Part shown: positions 1 through 6,229 of the stretch, piece after piece
Position numbering within the stretch: position 1 is the first letter of the stretch
Layout: the number at the start of each line of letters is the position of its first letter
DNA from: JAWLBW01 sp041687475
GTDB taxonomy: Bacteria > J088 > JAWLBW01
Direction of reading: 5' to 3'
Assembly: GCA_041687475.1 (NCBI GenBank)
Contig: JAWLBW010000270.1
Span: 1-6,607 of the forward strand
Length of the DNA: 6,607 bases
Notes under the pieces: model-generated
The model's database searches: none
Told to the model about the DNA's origin: nothing
What the model saw: the letters and a program-made list of their open reading frames with translations, nothing else
Position numbers and translations under genes: made by a program

Positions 1-1871
1 ACCTGAACCAGACCCTGGGCGAGCCGCTGTATCTTGACGGAAAGGGCAGCGAAGCGTCGATGGAATTCCTTTTCGCCGTGGGCGGAACCGATGGGCACAG
101 CGCCGTGCGCGGCCTGCAGCCCTACCTGCCCGAGCCGCTTTCAGGCACGTCCTACACCCTCGAACCGTTCACCGGCAAGGTGGTCGACGAAGCCGGCGCA
201 CCCGTCAGCGAAGCTACCGTGTACCTGCAGTGGCTGAACAAGAGCGACGTCTGGGAAACCGTCGATTCGTATTTCACCGACGCCGACGGCGTCTTCGGCC
301 ACGAGGTACCCTCCTTCGGCGACGACGCTCGTGAGTATCGCTTCGTGGCCGTGAGCCCCGGACGGCATGCGGAGACTGTTTCGTGGAAGCTTGGTGAAGG
401 AGCGCCCACCATCAAACTGGGTGGCGCGGGCCTGCTTTCGTGGAATATTTCGGATGGTGCCGACCTCTCGATTCCCGCACGCCTCAGCTTCTTCCAGGAA
501 GACAAGCAGGTCGATGCCTGGTTCGTTTCGGGAACGGGCGAACGTCCTCTTGCGCCGGGGGTGTACGAGTTTTCGGCCACCCGCGGATTTGAGTACGAGC
601 CCTATCACGGCTGGGTCACCATACCCGAGGGCGGAAGCGCCGATATCGACGTGATCCTGGCGCATCTGCTCGACACCACCGACTACCTCAGCGTCGATAC
701 GCACGTGCATTCGGAGCCGAGCCCCGACAGCCGGGTGAAATTCGCCGACCGCATTCGCGTGTCGGCTGCCGAGGGCGTTGAAGTGCCCATCGCCACCGAC
801 CATGAAATCATCGTCGGCCTGCACGAGGGCCTGTACACGAGCGGCCTCGAGGAGTTCGTCATGCCGGTAACGGGTCAGGAGTATACGGCGACATTGCCCG
901 AGCACATGACCATCTTCCCCCTGCAGCCCGACGGTTCGCTGCGCGGCGGAAACCCGCCTTGGTATGCCCAGGGACTCGAAGAAATGTTCGAAACCGCCCA
1001 CGGCCGTGGGGCCGAAGTCGTCTTCATCAACCACCCCAAGGGCGGTGGCGGCTGCGACTATTTCTGTCTGGTGGGCTGGGATCGGGTGACCGGCGCCCCC
1101 ACGCTGCAGGACCCGACGCTGCTCGGCTTTGCGCCCGACACGCCGCTCTGGGCCTGGGGTTTCCAGGGTATCGAGCTGTTGAACGGTGTGCGCGCCATTT
1201 TCCGTGACGACGACAACCTGGCCAACACCGGCCTGTTCGACGACTGGCAGAGCTTCATCAACCACGGGTACCGCATCGTCGGTGTCGGCTCCAGCGATAT
1301 TCACGGTTGGGAAGAGATGGGTATGTCGCGTTCGTACTTCGGGCTCGGCTTCGACGACCCCTCGCTGCTTCACCCCGACCAGCTCGTCGATGCGGTCTAT
1401 GCAGGCGATGTGCAGGTCAGCACGGGCGCCTTTGCCCGGGTATCGGTCGGAAATGTGACCATGGGCGGGCTGGCAAAGGCGACTGGGGGAAATGTCGAGC
1501 TCGACATTACCATCGAAGCGCTGCCCGATGTTTCGGTGACCCACGTTCGGGTCTACGCCAACTGCGACGAGGTGGCGAAATTCAGCACCGATGCTCCGGC
1601 TGCCGTCGTGAAGTATGAGGGAACGGTTCCCCTCGCGCTGACGAAGGACACCCAGATAACCGTCGCCGCTTTCGGCGAGGGCACGCTGCCGCGCGGTCTG
1701 CCGCAGTTCAACCCGACCAACGTGCCTCGGGTCATTACGAATCCGCTGTATGTCGACGTGAACGGCAACGGCTTGTTCGATGCGCCGGGCGGCAAGGAGT
1801 GCAGTTACACCCTGGACGGCCCGGCCAACGTGCCGCACGCGAAGCAATTCGGCAATTCGGTGGTGCCGTGA
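1..1871 (+). CDS. CehA/McbA-type PHP metallohydrolase, 5' end outside window
   Basis: The frame is open from position 3, so the gene begins upstream; the ATG at 60 has no well-spaced Shine-Dalgarno and is probably internal. About 622 residues are visible. Order seen: an N-terminal part, a carboxypeptidase-regulatory-like beta-sandwich near nt 165-310 (FTGKVVDEAGAPV then TDADGVFG), then a PHP-type metal-binding domain. Its signature histidines and aspartates are present: DTHVHSEPSPDS (HxH, codons 702-710), ATDHE (798-803), NHPKGGG (1029 on) and SSDIHGW (1290 on). The C-terminal part is a beta-domain ending in a calcium-loop-like VDVNGNGLFD. This combination matches the CehA/McbA family, named after a carbaryl hydrolase, in which the PHP fold binds divalent metals and hydrolyses phosphoester or ester bonds. 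The substrate here cannot be told. The beta-domains suggest an exported protein, but the signal peptide would lie outside the window. It is followed by its own terminator, so it is probably the last gene of its unit. Confidence 0.92.
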   Translation, partial: LNQTLGEPLYLDGKGSEASMEFLFAVGGTDGHSAVRGLQPYLPEPLSGTSYTLEPFTGKVVDEAGAPVSEATVYLQWLNKSDVWETVDSYFTDADGVFGHEVPSFGDDAREYRFVAVSPGRHAETVSWKLGEGAPTIKLGGAGLLSWNISDGADLSIPARLSFFQEDKQVDAWFVSGTGERPLAPGVYEFSATRGFEYEPYHGWVTIPEGGSADIDVILAHLLDTTDYLSVDTHVHSEPSPDSRVKFADRIRVSAAEGVEVPIATDHEIIVGLHEGLYTSGLEEFVMPVTGQEYTATLPEHMTIFPLQPDGSLRGGNPPWYAQGLEEMFETAHGRGAEVVFINHPKGGGGCDYFCLVGWDRVTGAPTLQDPTLLGFAPDTPLWAWGFQGIELLNGVRAIFRDDDNLANTGLFDDWQSFINHGYRIVGVGSSDIHGWEEMGMSRSYFGLGFDDPSLLHPDQLVDAVYAGDVQVSTGAFARVSVGNVTMGGLAKATGGNVELDITIEALPDVSVTHVRVYANCDEVAKFSTDAPAAVVKYEGTVPLALTKDTQITVAAFGEGTLPRGLPQFNPTNVPRVITNPLYVDVNGNGLFDAPGGKECSYTLDGPANVPHAKQFGNSVVP

Positions 1872-1900
1872 CGTAATCGGCGCCGGCGCCGATTACGTCA
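1869..1900. repeat. perfect 32-bp palindrome spanning the stop codon
   Basis: The sequence from the TGA stop through position 1900 is a perfect inverted repeat with no spacer. Each 16-nt arm begins TGACGTAATCGGCGCC and the centre is GGCGCC repeated head to head. As RNA it would fold into a very stable hairpin that includes the stop codon. No T-tract follows, so it is not itself a canonical terminator. It may protect the mRNA 3' end, assist the terminator downstream, bind a dimeric protein, or be one copy of a dispersed palindromic element. Confidence 0.9.
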
Positions 1901-1926
1901 ATGGCCGATGCCCAATGCCCGATGAT
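1899..1926 (+). repeat. four degenerate heptanucleotide repeats
   Basis: Four consecutive 7-nt units are seen: CAATGGC, CGATGCC, CAATGCC, CGATGAT. They follow a C(A/G)ATG(C/G)C pattern and alternate A and G at the second base. They fill the space between the palindrome and the terminator hairpin. Their function is unknown. They resemble short tandem heptanucleotide tracts known from other bacteria, such as the STRR repeats of cyanobacteria, only in unit length and intergenic location. Confidence 0.65.
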
Positions 1927-1927
1927 C

Positions 1928-1964
1928 AAGGGGGTTGCACGTGATGGACGTGCAACCCCTTTTT
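1928..1964 (+). terminator. Rho-independent terminator of the metallohydrolase gene
   Basis: A perfect 12-bp stem pairs GGGGTTGCACGT (1931-1942) with ACGTGCAACCCC (1948-1959) around the 5-nt loop GATGG. It is followed at once by TTTTT (1960-1964), and AAG before the stem can pair with part of the T-tract. This is a strong plus-strand intrinsic terminator 56 nt after the stop codon. The minus strand has no T-tract, so it is probably one-directional. Confidence 0.93.
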
Positions 1965-2015
1965 GCTTCTGAGTGTTCGACCATCCGGAACCCACGGGGT
2001 TTCGTCGGCCACCTG

Positions 2016-2042
2016 GTCCATTGCGTCCACTGAGTCAACACG
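2016..2042 (+). repeat. three degenerate 9-nt tandem units
   Basis: GTCCATTGC, GTCCACTGA and GTCAACACG are in tandem with an exact 9-nt period. The first two differ at two positions, while the third is weak. This is short degenerate tandem DNA in a noncoding stretch, with no function assignable. Confidence 0.45.
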
Positions 2043-2293
2043 GTGGGTGCCGAACGACACTTACGAAAACGGAGGCGGGCTGACATGCAGACCGGCTGCA
2101 TGGTCGAAAGGGGGAAGATAGGATACGGCGGGTCCGGGGCAGATTCCGCATCGAGTCGCCGGAAACAGGCCCAGGGCGCCTGGGACGATTCTTCGCCGGG
2201 GCAGTACAGGCAAGCTTGTGACGTCTGCCCGCGAATCAGGAGGCAGTGGCGCAGAAAGATCGCGCCCTGTGGAGAAATAGCTGTCCACTTTAA

Positions 2294-2321
2294 ATTGTAA
2301 CACTGTCGCCGGTTATGTCGA
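2294..2321 (-). promoter_or_regulatory. possible minus-strand sigma-70-like promoter
   Basis: Read on the minus strand, TCGACA (2321-2316, five of six matches to TTGACA) is followed after 16 nt by TACAAT (2299-2294, five of six matches to TATAAT). It would start transcription near 2287 and read away from the STAS-like gene, through the hairpin-rich intergenic stretch. No protein gene lies downstream on that strand, so the product, if any, would be a noncoding RNA. Chance occurrence is quite possible. Confidence 0.3.
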
Positions 2322-2398
2322 GACCGATTTTCTACCTGTGCCATGTGCGGTAGCGTGAGAGTCTGACCTGTCTATTCACGTAATGGAGTCATGCGCTC

Positions 2399-2785
2399 AT
2401 GTTCAAGAACGAAAATGCGACAAGCGGATACGAGATTGATGTTCGGTCGGACGTGGTGGCCCTGCGGGTGTGGGGGCTTTTCAACGATGAAATGGCCGAA
2501 CGGTACTGCGATGACCTGGTAGCCGCGTTCCGCAAGGTGGCCGGAGGTACGTGGTACGTGCTGGCCGACATCAGTCAGTTTCCGCCCCAGAAACCCCACA
2601 TTCAGGAAAAGCTGGCCGCGGTCATGGTCAAAGCCGGCGAGATGGGTATGAAGAAGGCGGCCAATGTGGTCGACCGCAGCCTGAACAAAATGCAGATCAA
2701 GCGGCTGTCGGTCGAAACCGGTTTGCCCGATTTTGCTTTTCACACCGAAGAGCATCTGGCCCTGAACTGGCTGCGCCAGGCCTGA
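2399..2785 (+). CDS. STAS/SpoIIAA-like single-domain protein
   Basis: A 128-residue soluble protein with no signal peptide or membrane segment. The pattern fits the STAS/SpoIIAA-like fold: beta-strands at residues 10-28 (YEIDVRSDVVALRVWGLFN), helix DEMAERYCDDLVAAFRKV, strand GTWYVLADISQF near 50-61, a helix rich in Lys, Ala and Met (near 68-85), a strand AANVVDRS, and a C-terminal helix with a TEEHLALNWL segment typical of this group. Members act in regulation or lipid/anion binding, but most are uncharacterised and no specific role can be assigned. The start is ATG 2399. GGAG at 2385-2388 gives a rather long 10-nt spacer, and the ATG at 2391 is out of frame. The gene stands alone after a long noncoding region and converges on the methyltransferase gene. 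It could bind a partner protein encoded elsewhere. Confidence 0.85.
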   Translation: MFKNENATSGYEIDVRSDVVALRVWGLFNDEMAERYCDDLVAAFRKVAGGTWYVLADISQFPPQKPHIQEKLAAVMVKAGEMGMKKAANVVDRSLNKMQIKRLSVETGLPDFAFHTEEHLALNWLRQA

Positions 2786-2787
2786 CA

Positions 2788-2819
2788 GGTAAGGCGCCGC
2801 GTTCCGGCGGCGCCTTACC
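2788..2819. terminator. 13-bp hairpin between convergent genes, probable shared terminator
   Basis: GGTAAGGCGCCGC (2788-2800) pairs perfectly with GCGGCGCCTTACC (2807-2819) around the loop GTTCCG. It begins 3 nt after the stop of the plus-strand STAS-like gene and lies 5 nt beyond the stop of the minus-strand methyltransferase gene, so one hairpin serves both convergent ends. Neither side has a proper T-tract (the plus side reads CTTCGCTATTC), so termination may be weak, factor-assisted, or the stem may mainly protect 3' ends. Confidence 0.7.
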
Positions 2820-2824
2820 CTTCG

Positions 2825-3862
2825 CTATTCGGGTTTCTTCACCCCCACCACCATCGATTCGGGTCCTTCGAGGGGCTCGACCCGCATGTTGACGAAGCCC
2901 GCATCCTGCATCCACCCCATGCAGTCGCGGCCGGTGTAGTCGAACCCTTCGCGGGTTTCAATGAGCATGTTCAGGCTCATCATGAGCGCAAAGGCGTTGC
3001 GCCGGCGCTCATCGTCGATGACGGCGTCGTAAACGATCAGGCTGCCGCCGGGGCGCAGTGCCTCATACGCACGGGCGATGAGCCGTTTCTTGTCGGCCAG
3101 GCTCCAGTCGTGCAGAATGTGGCCCATCGTGATCACATCGGCCTGGGGCAGGGGGGCGTTGAAGAAGTCGGCCGCCTGAAAGGTTATGCGGTCGCCCAAC
3201 CCGTTCGCCTCGACATGGCGCCTGAATACCGGTTCGACCGGCCTGAGGTCGAGCCCCGTCGCCCGCAGATGCCCATGGCGGCGGCAAATCTGAACGCACA
3301 GGTCGCCCTGGGCCGCGCCGATGTCGAGCAGGTCGCCGTAGGTCGACCAGGGAAAGCTCTCGGCCAGGCGCATGACCGAACCGCGGCTGACGCCGGTCAT
3401 TCCCCCCAGGAAGTTCTCGAGCAGGCCTTCGTCGCGGTACACGGCGTCGAAAATGTTTTCTCCGCCCTTGATCTCGTTCTGGGGCTTGCCGGTGCGTAGC
3501 GCCTCGGTCAGGTTGTTCCAGAAGCCGTACAACCGGGCGTTGGCCATTTCGAGCATGCCCCCGGCGTAGTGCGGGCTCGTACGTACGAGAAAAAGGGCCG
3601 CCTCTTCGCCGTTTCCGTAGCGTCCCCCTTCGTCGCGGGTAAGCATTTCCAGGGCGACGAGGGCGTCGAGAAAGTCATGCAGTCCGCGTCCGTGCAGGGA
3701 AAGTCGGTCGCGTACCTGTCCGGCGGTCAGCGGTTCTTCGGCCAGCAGACTGAATAGATCGAGTTCGACGGCCGAGAGCAGGGTTTTCGCCGGCCAGAAG
3801 GCGAGGCCGGTCTGCAGAATGCGGGCGGGACTGTGCGAAGGGGGGCGTACGGTTTCGAGCAT
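2825..3862 (-). CDS. SAM-dependent O-methyltransferase with winged-helix dimerisation domain
   Basis: A 345-residue protein in the family-2 O-methyltransferase architecture (as in acetylserotonin-type and bacterial natural-product methyltransferases). Residues about 30-85 form the winged-helix dimerisation domain (AVELDLFSLLAEEPLTAG, then FLDALVALEML). The Rossmann SAM domain follows: motif I LLDIGAAQG (178-186), the acidic residue after beta-2 in GLDLRPV, AADFF (230-234), GHILHDW (247-253) carrying the His that is the catalytic base in plant O-methyltransferases, and RPGGSLIVYD (270-279). It should be catalytically competent and transfer a methyl group from SAM to a small hydroxylated or similar acceptor. 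The acceptor cannot be told. The start was chosen at ATG 3862 because GGAG lies 6 nt upstream. ATGs at 3868 and 3874 and a longer reading to 3937 lack a usable ribosome site. The gene is divergent from a second methyltransferase-fold gene. Confidence 0.92.
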   Translation of the reverse strand: MLETVRPPSHSPARILQTGLAFWPAKTLLSAVELDLFSLLAEEPLTAGQVRDRLSLHGRGLHDFLDALVALEMLTRDEGGRYGNGEEAALFLVRTSPHYAGGMLEMANARLYGFWNNLTEALRTGKPQNEIKGGENIFDAVYRDEGLLENFLGGMTGVSRGSVMRLAESFPWSTYGDLLDIGAAQGDLCVQICRRHGHLRATGLDLRPVEPVFRRHVEANGLGDRITFQAADFFNAPLPQADVITMGHILHDWSLADKKRLIARAYEALRPGGSLIVYDAVIDDERRRNAFALMMSLNMLIETREGFDYTGRDCMGWMQDAGFVNMRVEPLEGPESMVVGVKKPE

Positions 3863-3994
3863 ACACATCTCCATGAGGTAAATCAGCAGTGCGATGCACG
3901 GCAGTCTATTGCCCTGCTTAGCGGTGCGGTATGACATCCGTCATGGTGCCGAGCGCTCGTTCGGTCGAAGGTGTCTGCCAAGAGGTGAAATCGC
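3863..3994. promoter_or_regulatory. divergent promoter region of the two methyltransferase-fold genes
   Basis: These 132 bp separate two divergently transcribed genes and must carry both promoters. Seen inside: an inverted repeat ATGAC-ATCC-GTCAT at 3931-3944, and a 10-bp palindrome CGAGCGCTCG at 3950-3959. A weak plus-strand promoter guess is TTGCCC (3909-3914), 15 nt, TATGAC (3930-3935), which would place the first inverted repeat over the -10 element as an operator would be. AGAGGTGA at 3981-3988 is the ribosome site of the plus-strand gene. The promoter assignments are tentative. Confidence 0.4.
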
Positions 3995-5155
3995 ATGGCT
4001 GTTTCTACATTGGTGGCCGAGAGGCCGAATCGCTCTTCCGGAATCGAATCTTTCTCTGTCGACGGTCTGCCTTTCGGCCGGGGAAGCCGCGTTCGTCTGC
4101 TTGCCGGTGCGCTCGCCAAGCTCGGCCCCGTGCTTGATCTGCGCCTGCTACCGGTGCTTTCGCCGCTGTGGCGTACGCAGCGGGCGATTTCGGGTTACCG
4201 ATACACGGCGGCGTTGATGCTGGGGCAACAGCTGGGCGTGTTCGACGCCTTCGGCCCCGAGGGGGCAGACTGCCGCGAGCTGGCGCAGCACTGCGGTATG
4301 CCGGTTTCGACCGTCGAGGCGCTGATGCGTATTTTCGAGGGAATGGGGCTCGTCAAGCGACGTCGGACGCGCTTTGTTCCGAGCCGCTTTCTGACGACGT
4401 GCCTGCGGTCGGACGGGCTGTTGAGTCTCGCGCCCATGCTCGGGTTGCTCGGCGCCCACGGCGCCGCCATCGGAGCCATGCCCCAGAGCCTGCGCAGTGG
4501 CGCTTCGCCCGCCCCGCTCGACATTTTTTCGGAAGACAGTCGCTACCATGCCTTTCTCGACGCCATTAACCAGTACCTGAGCTGGGTGTCGTGGGAGTTG
4601 CTGGCGCGAGCCGAGCTTCCGCCCGTGCGGCGCTTCATCGTGGGCTCGATGGGCGTGAGCTTCAGTGCGGCCTTGCTTGCGCGTTTTCCCCAATCGCGGG
4701 TTACCTACGGCTGCCTCGAGCACCTGGTGCGCGAAATTCCCACCCTCGTCGAAGCCCACGGCGTGCCGGCCGACCGAATCGAGGGTATGCACGCGCACTC
4801 GGGCGATCCCGAAGAAGACCGTTGGGGCGAGGGCGCCTACGACCTGGTCTTTCTCACAAAAAAGATGTTGCTGGCCCCCGAAAGTCGCACGGGCGAACGG
4901 TTTGCCGCCAAGGCCTTCGATGTACTTCATCCGGGTGGCGTCGCCATATTCTGGGAAACCGTTCACCCCGACGCGGCGCCCACGTCAATGGCCAAGGCTC
5001 TCGATGCCGTGCTTGATCTTTCGGCCGGCCCGTCTGCCCCCGGTGTAACCGACCAGGGACTACGACGCATGTTGCGAAACATCGGCTACCGCCGGATCGA
5101 GACCATTCGCTGTGTTACGGGCAACACGACCTTCGTGCTGGCGAGAAAGCCCTGA
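3995..5155 (+). CDS. methyltransferase-fold protein with winged-helix domain and eroded SAM/catalytic motifs
   Basis: A 386-residue protein starting at ATG 3995, with AGAGGTGA 6 nt upstream. Residues 1-60 are an extra N-terminal part with an amphipathic stretch. Residues about 66-137 form a winged-helix dimerisation domain (GYRYTAALMLGQQLGVFDAF, MPVSTVEALMRIFEGMGLV). The rest follows a Rossmann methyltransferase outline, with a helix-rich linker, FIVGSMGVSFSAALLARFP (214-232), YDLVFLTKKMLL (282-293) and LHPGGVAIFWE (311-321). Key family features look lost. The motif I aspartate and glycine loop are replaced by IVGSMG, the acidic residue after beta-2 appears to be Cys240 in YGCLEHLV, and the catalytic HDW is absent, with TKKMLLAPES at that place. 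It may therefore be a non-catalytic paralogue with a structural or regulatory role, or an enzyme with a changed cofactor mode. It is divergent from an apparently intact family member. The fold is fairly sure; the function is not. Confidence 0.85.
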   Translation: MAVSTLVAERPNRSSGIESFSVDGLPFGRGSRVRLLAGALAKLGPVLDLRLLPVLSPLWRTQRAISGYRYTAALMLGQQLGVFDAFGPEGADCRELAQHCGMPVSTVEALMRIFEGMGLVKRRRTRFVPSRFLTTCLRSDGLLSLAPMLGLLGAHGAAIGAMPQSLRSGASPAPLDIFSEDSRYHAFLDAINQYLSWVSWELLARAELPPVRRFIVGSMGVSFSAALLARFPQSRVTYGCLEHLVREIPTLVEAHGVPADRIEGMHAHSGDPEEDRWGEGAYDLVFLTKKMLLAPESRTGERFAAKAFDVLHPGGVAIFWETVHPDAAPTSMAKALDAVLDLSAGPSAPGVTDQGLRRMLRNIGYRRIETIRCVTGNTTFVLARKP

Positions 5156-5164
5156 CGCGTAAGG

Positions 5165-6073
5165 TTACTCAGCGGCCAGCTCGTTCACGATTTTCTGCAC
5201 TTCGGCCTCGACGGTATCGCGAATGTAACCGAAATAACGGGGGTCTTTGCGCTCGCTGGCGCTGGGTTTGAAGTACAGGGGCTTGCCGAAGCGCACCTTG
5301 ATGCGCGCCGGCAGGGGAATGAAGGGGCCGTAGCCGATGGTAAGGCCCCAGGGAAAAGTGAGCGAGACCGGAATGCGGCGCAGCCCGAAGAGCGGTCCCA
5401 ACCCCAGCATTCTTGCGATGCGCCGGCCGTCGGATATCACGAACATCGTGTTGTGGCCGCCGACGGCGCCTACGGGCACGATGGGTACGTCGGCATCCAG
5501 GGCCACGCGTGCGAAACCGGTTCGCCGGGCGAAGTTGACCCGGTTGCGGTCACGCCAGCTGCGCGATGCATCGTACTCGCCCCCCGGGTAAACGATGAAG
5601 CTGTGCCCTGCCCGCAGCACCCTGAGGGCATTTTCGCGGTACCCGGGCAGAGCGCCGCCGGCGGCAATGAACCGGTTGAACCCGGGTATGTCGAAGAACA
5701 ACCGGTGAGCCATGGCGTAGAGGGGCCGCTGATAACGGAAGTGCTTGTGCCAGGCCAGAAACTGCACCACCAGGTCGCCGCTCAATATCTTGCCGCTGTG
5801 AATGCCGGCGAGCATGGTCGGGCCTTCGGGAATGTTCGCGAGCCCGTCGGCCGACGATCGTATGTAGTAGTGCGTCAGGGCATCGAGCGGCGGCGTCACT
5901 GTCCGTAGAAAACGCCCATTCCAGTTCTCGAGCGAATTGGGGTCAAACCGCTTGGGCAGGTTGGCAAGCTGCGCCCGCAGTACCCGTTCAAAATCGGTAA
6001 GCAGCTTTTCATGCGGGGGAATCGGCACTTCAAACTCCGGGCCCTTCCTGTCGGTACACGCTTTCTCTCTCAT
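5165..6073 (-). CDS. PlsC/MGAT-like lysophospholipid acyltransferase family protein
   Basis: A 302-residue protein (counted from ATG 6073) of the glycerolipid acyltransferase fold, closest by eye to the MGAT/DGAT-like branch. Seen: NIPEGPTMLAGIHSGKILSGD (near 80-100) as the His/Asp motif block, MAHRLFFDIPGF with GGALPGYRENALRVLRAG (near 122-156), YPGGEYDASRSW (162-173), the arginine-rich RRTGFARVAL, and PIVPVGAVGG (197-206). Such enzymes transfer acyl groups from acyl-CoA or acyl-ACP to glycerolipids or other alcohols at the inner membrane face. The canonical HX4D reads here as His with Asp eight residues later, as in some MGAT-like members. The start is uncertain. ATG 6073 and a TTG at 6106 both lack a Shine-Dalgarno, whereas GTG 6028 has GGAG 6 nt upstream and would give 287 residues. 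It ends 9 bp from the convergent methyltransferase-fold gene, with no clear terminator between. Confidence 0.9.
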   Translation of the reverse strand: MREKACTDRKGPEFEVPIPPHEKLLTDFERVLRAQLANLPKRFDPNSLENWNGRFLRTVTPPLDALTHYYIRSSADGLANIPEGPTMLAGIHSGKILSGDLVVQFLAWHKHFRYQRPLYAMAHRLFFDIPGFNRFIAAGGALPGYRENALRVLRAGHSFIVYPGGEYDASRSWRDRNRVNFARRTGFARVALDADVPIVPVGAVGGHNTMFVISDGRRIARMLGLGPLFGLRRIPVSLTFPWGLTIGYGPFIPLPARIKVRFGKPLYFKPSASERKDPRYFGYIRDTVEAEVQKIVNELAAE

Positions 6074-6205
6074 TGTCTGCGTACGAGCGCTGCTCTGCAA
6101 CAGCAAAGCGGGTAGAGGTAGGCGCTCGCTTTGTCACCCCTTTTTCCCACGGGCCTGTTTCAAGCATCCGACCTGGGGGAATCCGGTCCGGGAGTCAAGG
6201 TGCAT

Positions 6206-6222
6206 GGATTGAGGATTGAGGA
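6206..6222 (+). repeat. tandem heptanucleotide GGATTGA, 2.4 copies
   Basis: GGATTGA occurs twice in tandem and is followed by GGA, directly upstream of the ilvB promoter. It has the same 7-nt period as the degenerate repeats at 1899-1926 but a different unit. Confidence 0.6.
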
Positions 6223-6229
6223 GGGGTAA

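Larger units (their letters stand above)
1965..2398. other. 434-bp intergenic region without a convincing gene
   Basis: No open frame here has neighbour-like codon use or a recognisable product. The best small plus-strand candidate (ATG 2085 to stop 2300, 71 codons, with GGAGG 9 nt upstream) uses ATA, AGG and GGA codons unlike the flanking genes and encodes no known domain. The region holds three 9-nt repeat units at 2016-2042 and a run of hairpins: 2084-2102 (7-bp perfect stem), 2170-2184 (CCCAGG/CCTGGG), 2199-2230 (GGGCAG/CTGCCC enclosing a smaller stem), 2244-2269 (8 bp with one bulge) and 2269-2288. It could hold a structured RNA or a long leader for the STAS-like gene. No known riboswitch or RNA-family signature was recognised. 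Confidence 0.6.

Noticed and set aside
141..1847. A 568-codon open frame on the minus strand opposite the metallohydrolase gene
   Set aside because: It mirrors the codon bias of the plus-strand gene, encodes no recognisable domain, and lies entirely opposite a gene with clear PHP motifs.
1965..2000. A T-arm-like GTTCGACC near 1974, suggestive of a tRNA end
   Set aside because: No acceptor, D or anticodon arms can be built around it.
2085..2300. A small plus-strand frame (71 codons) with a GGAGG 9 nt before its ATG and a Cys-containing C-terminus (CDVCPRIRR)
   Set aside because: Codon use (ATA, AGG, GGA, TTG) differs from the neighbours, no domain is visible, and it overlaps the hairpin-rich stretch. 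Kept only as a weak possibility.
2041..2300. A possible cobalamin riboswitch, because GCCACTG-like and CTGCCCGCGAA-like words occur
   Set aside because: The conserved boxes are not present in the right order or spacing on either strand. No other known riboswitch consensus was recognised.
1898..2344. A 148-codon minus-strand frame through the intergenic region
   Set aside because: It runs through the terminator hairpin and repeats, has low-complexity composition and no recognisable family.
4148..4966. A 272-codon minus-strand frame opposite the second methyltransferase-fold gene
   Set aside because: It is a shadow of the real gene: rich in Arg, His and Gln, with no ribosome site.
5153..5170. 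A GTAA-GG-TTAC mini-inverted repeat between the convergent genes, as a terminator
   Set aside because: The stem is only 4 bp with a 2-nt loop and no T-tract; too weak to call.
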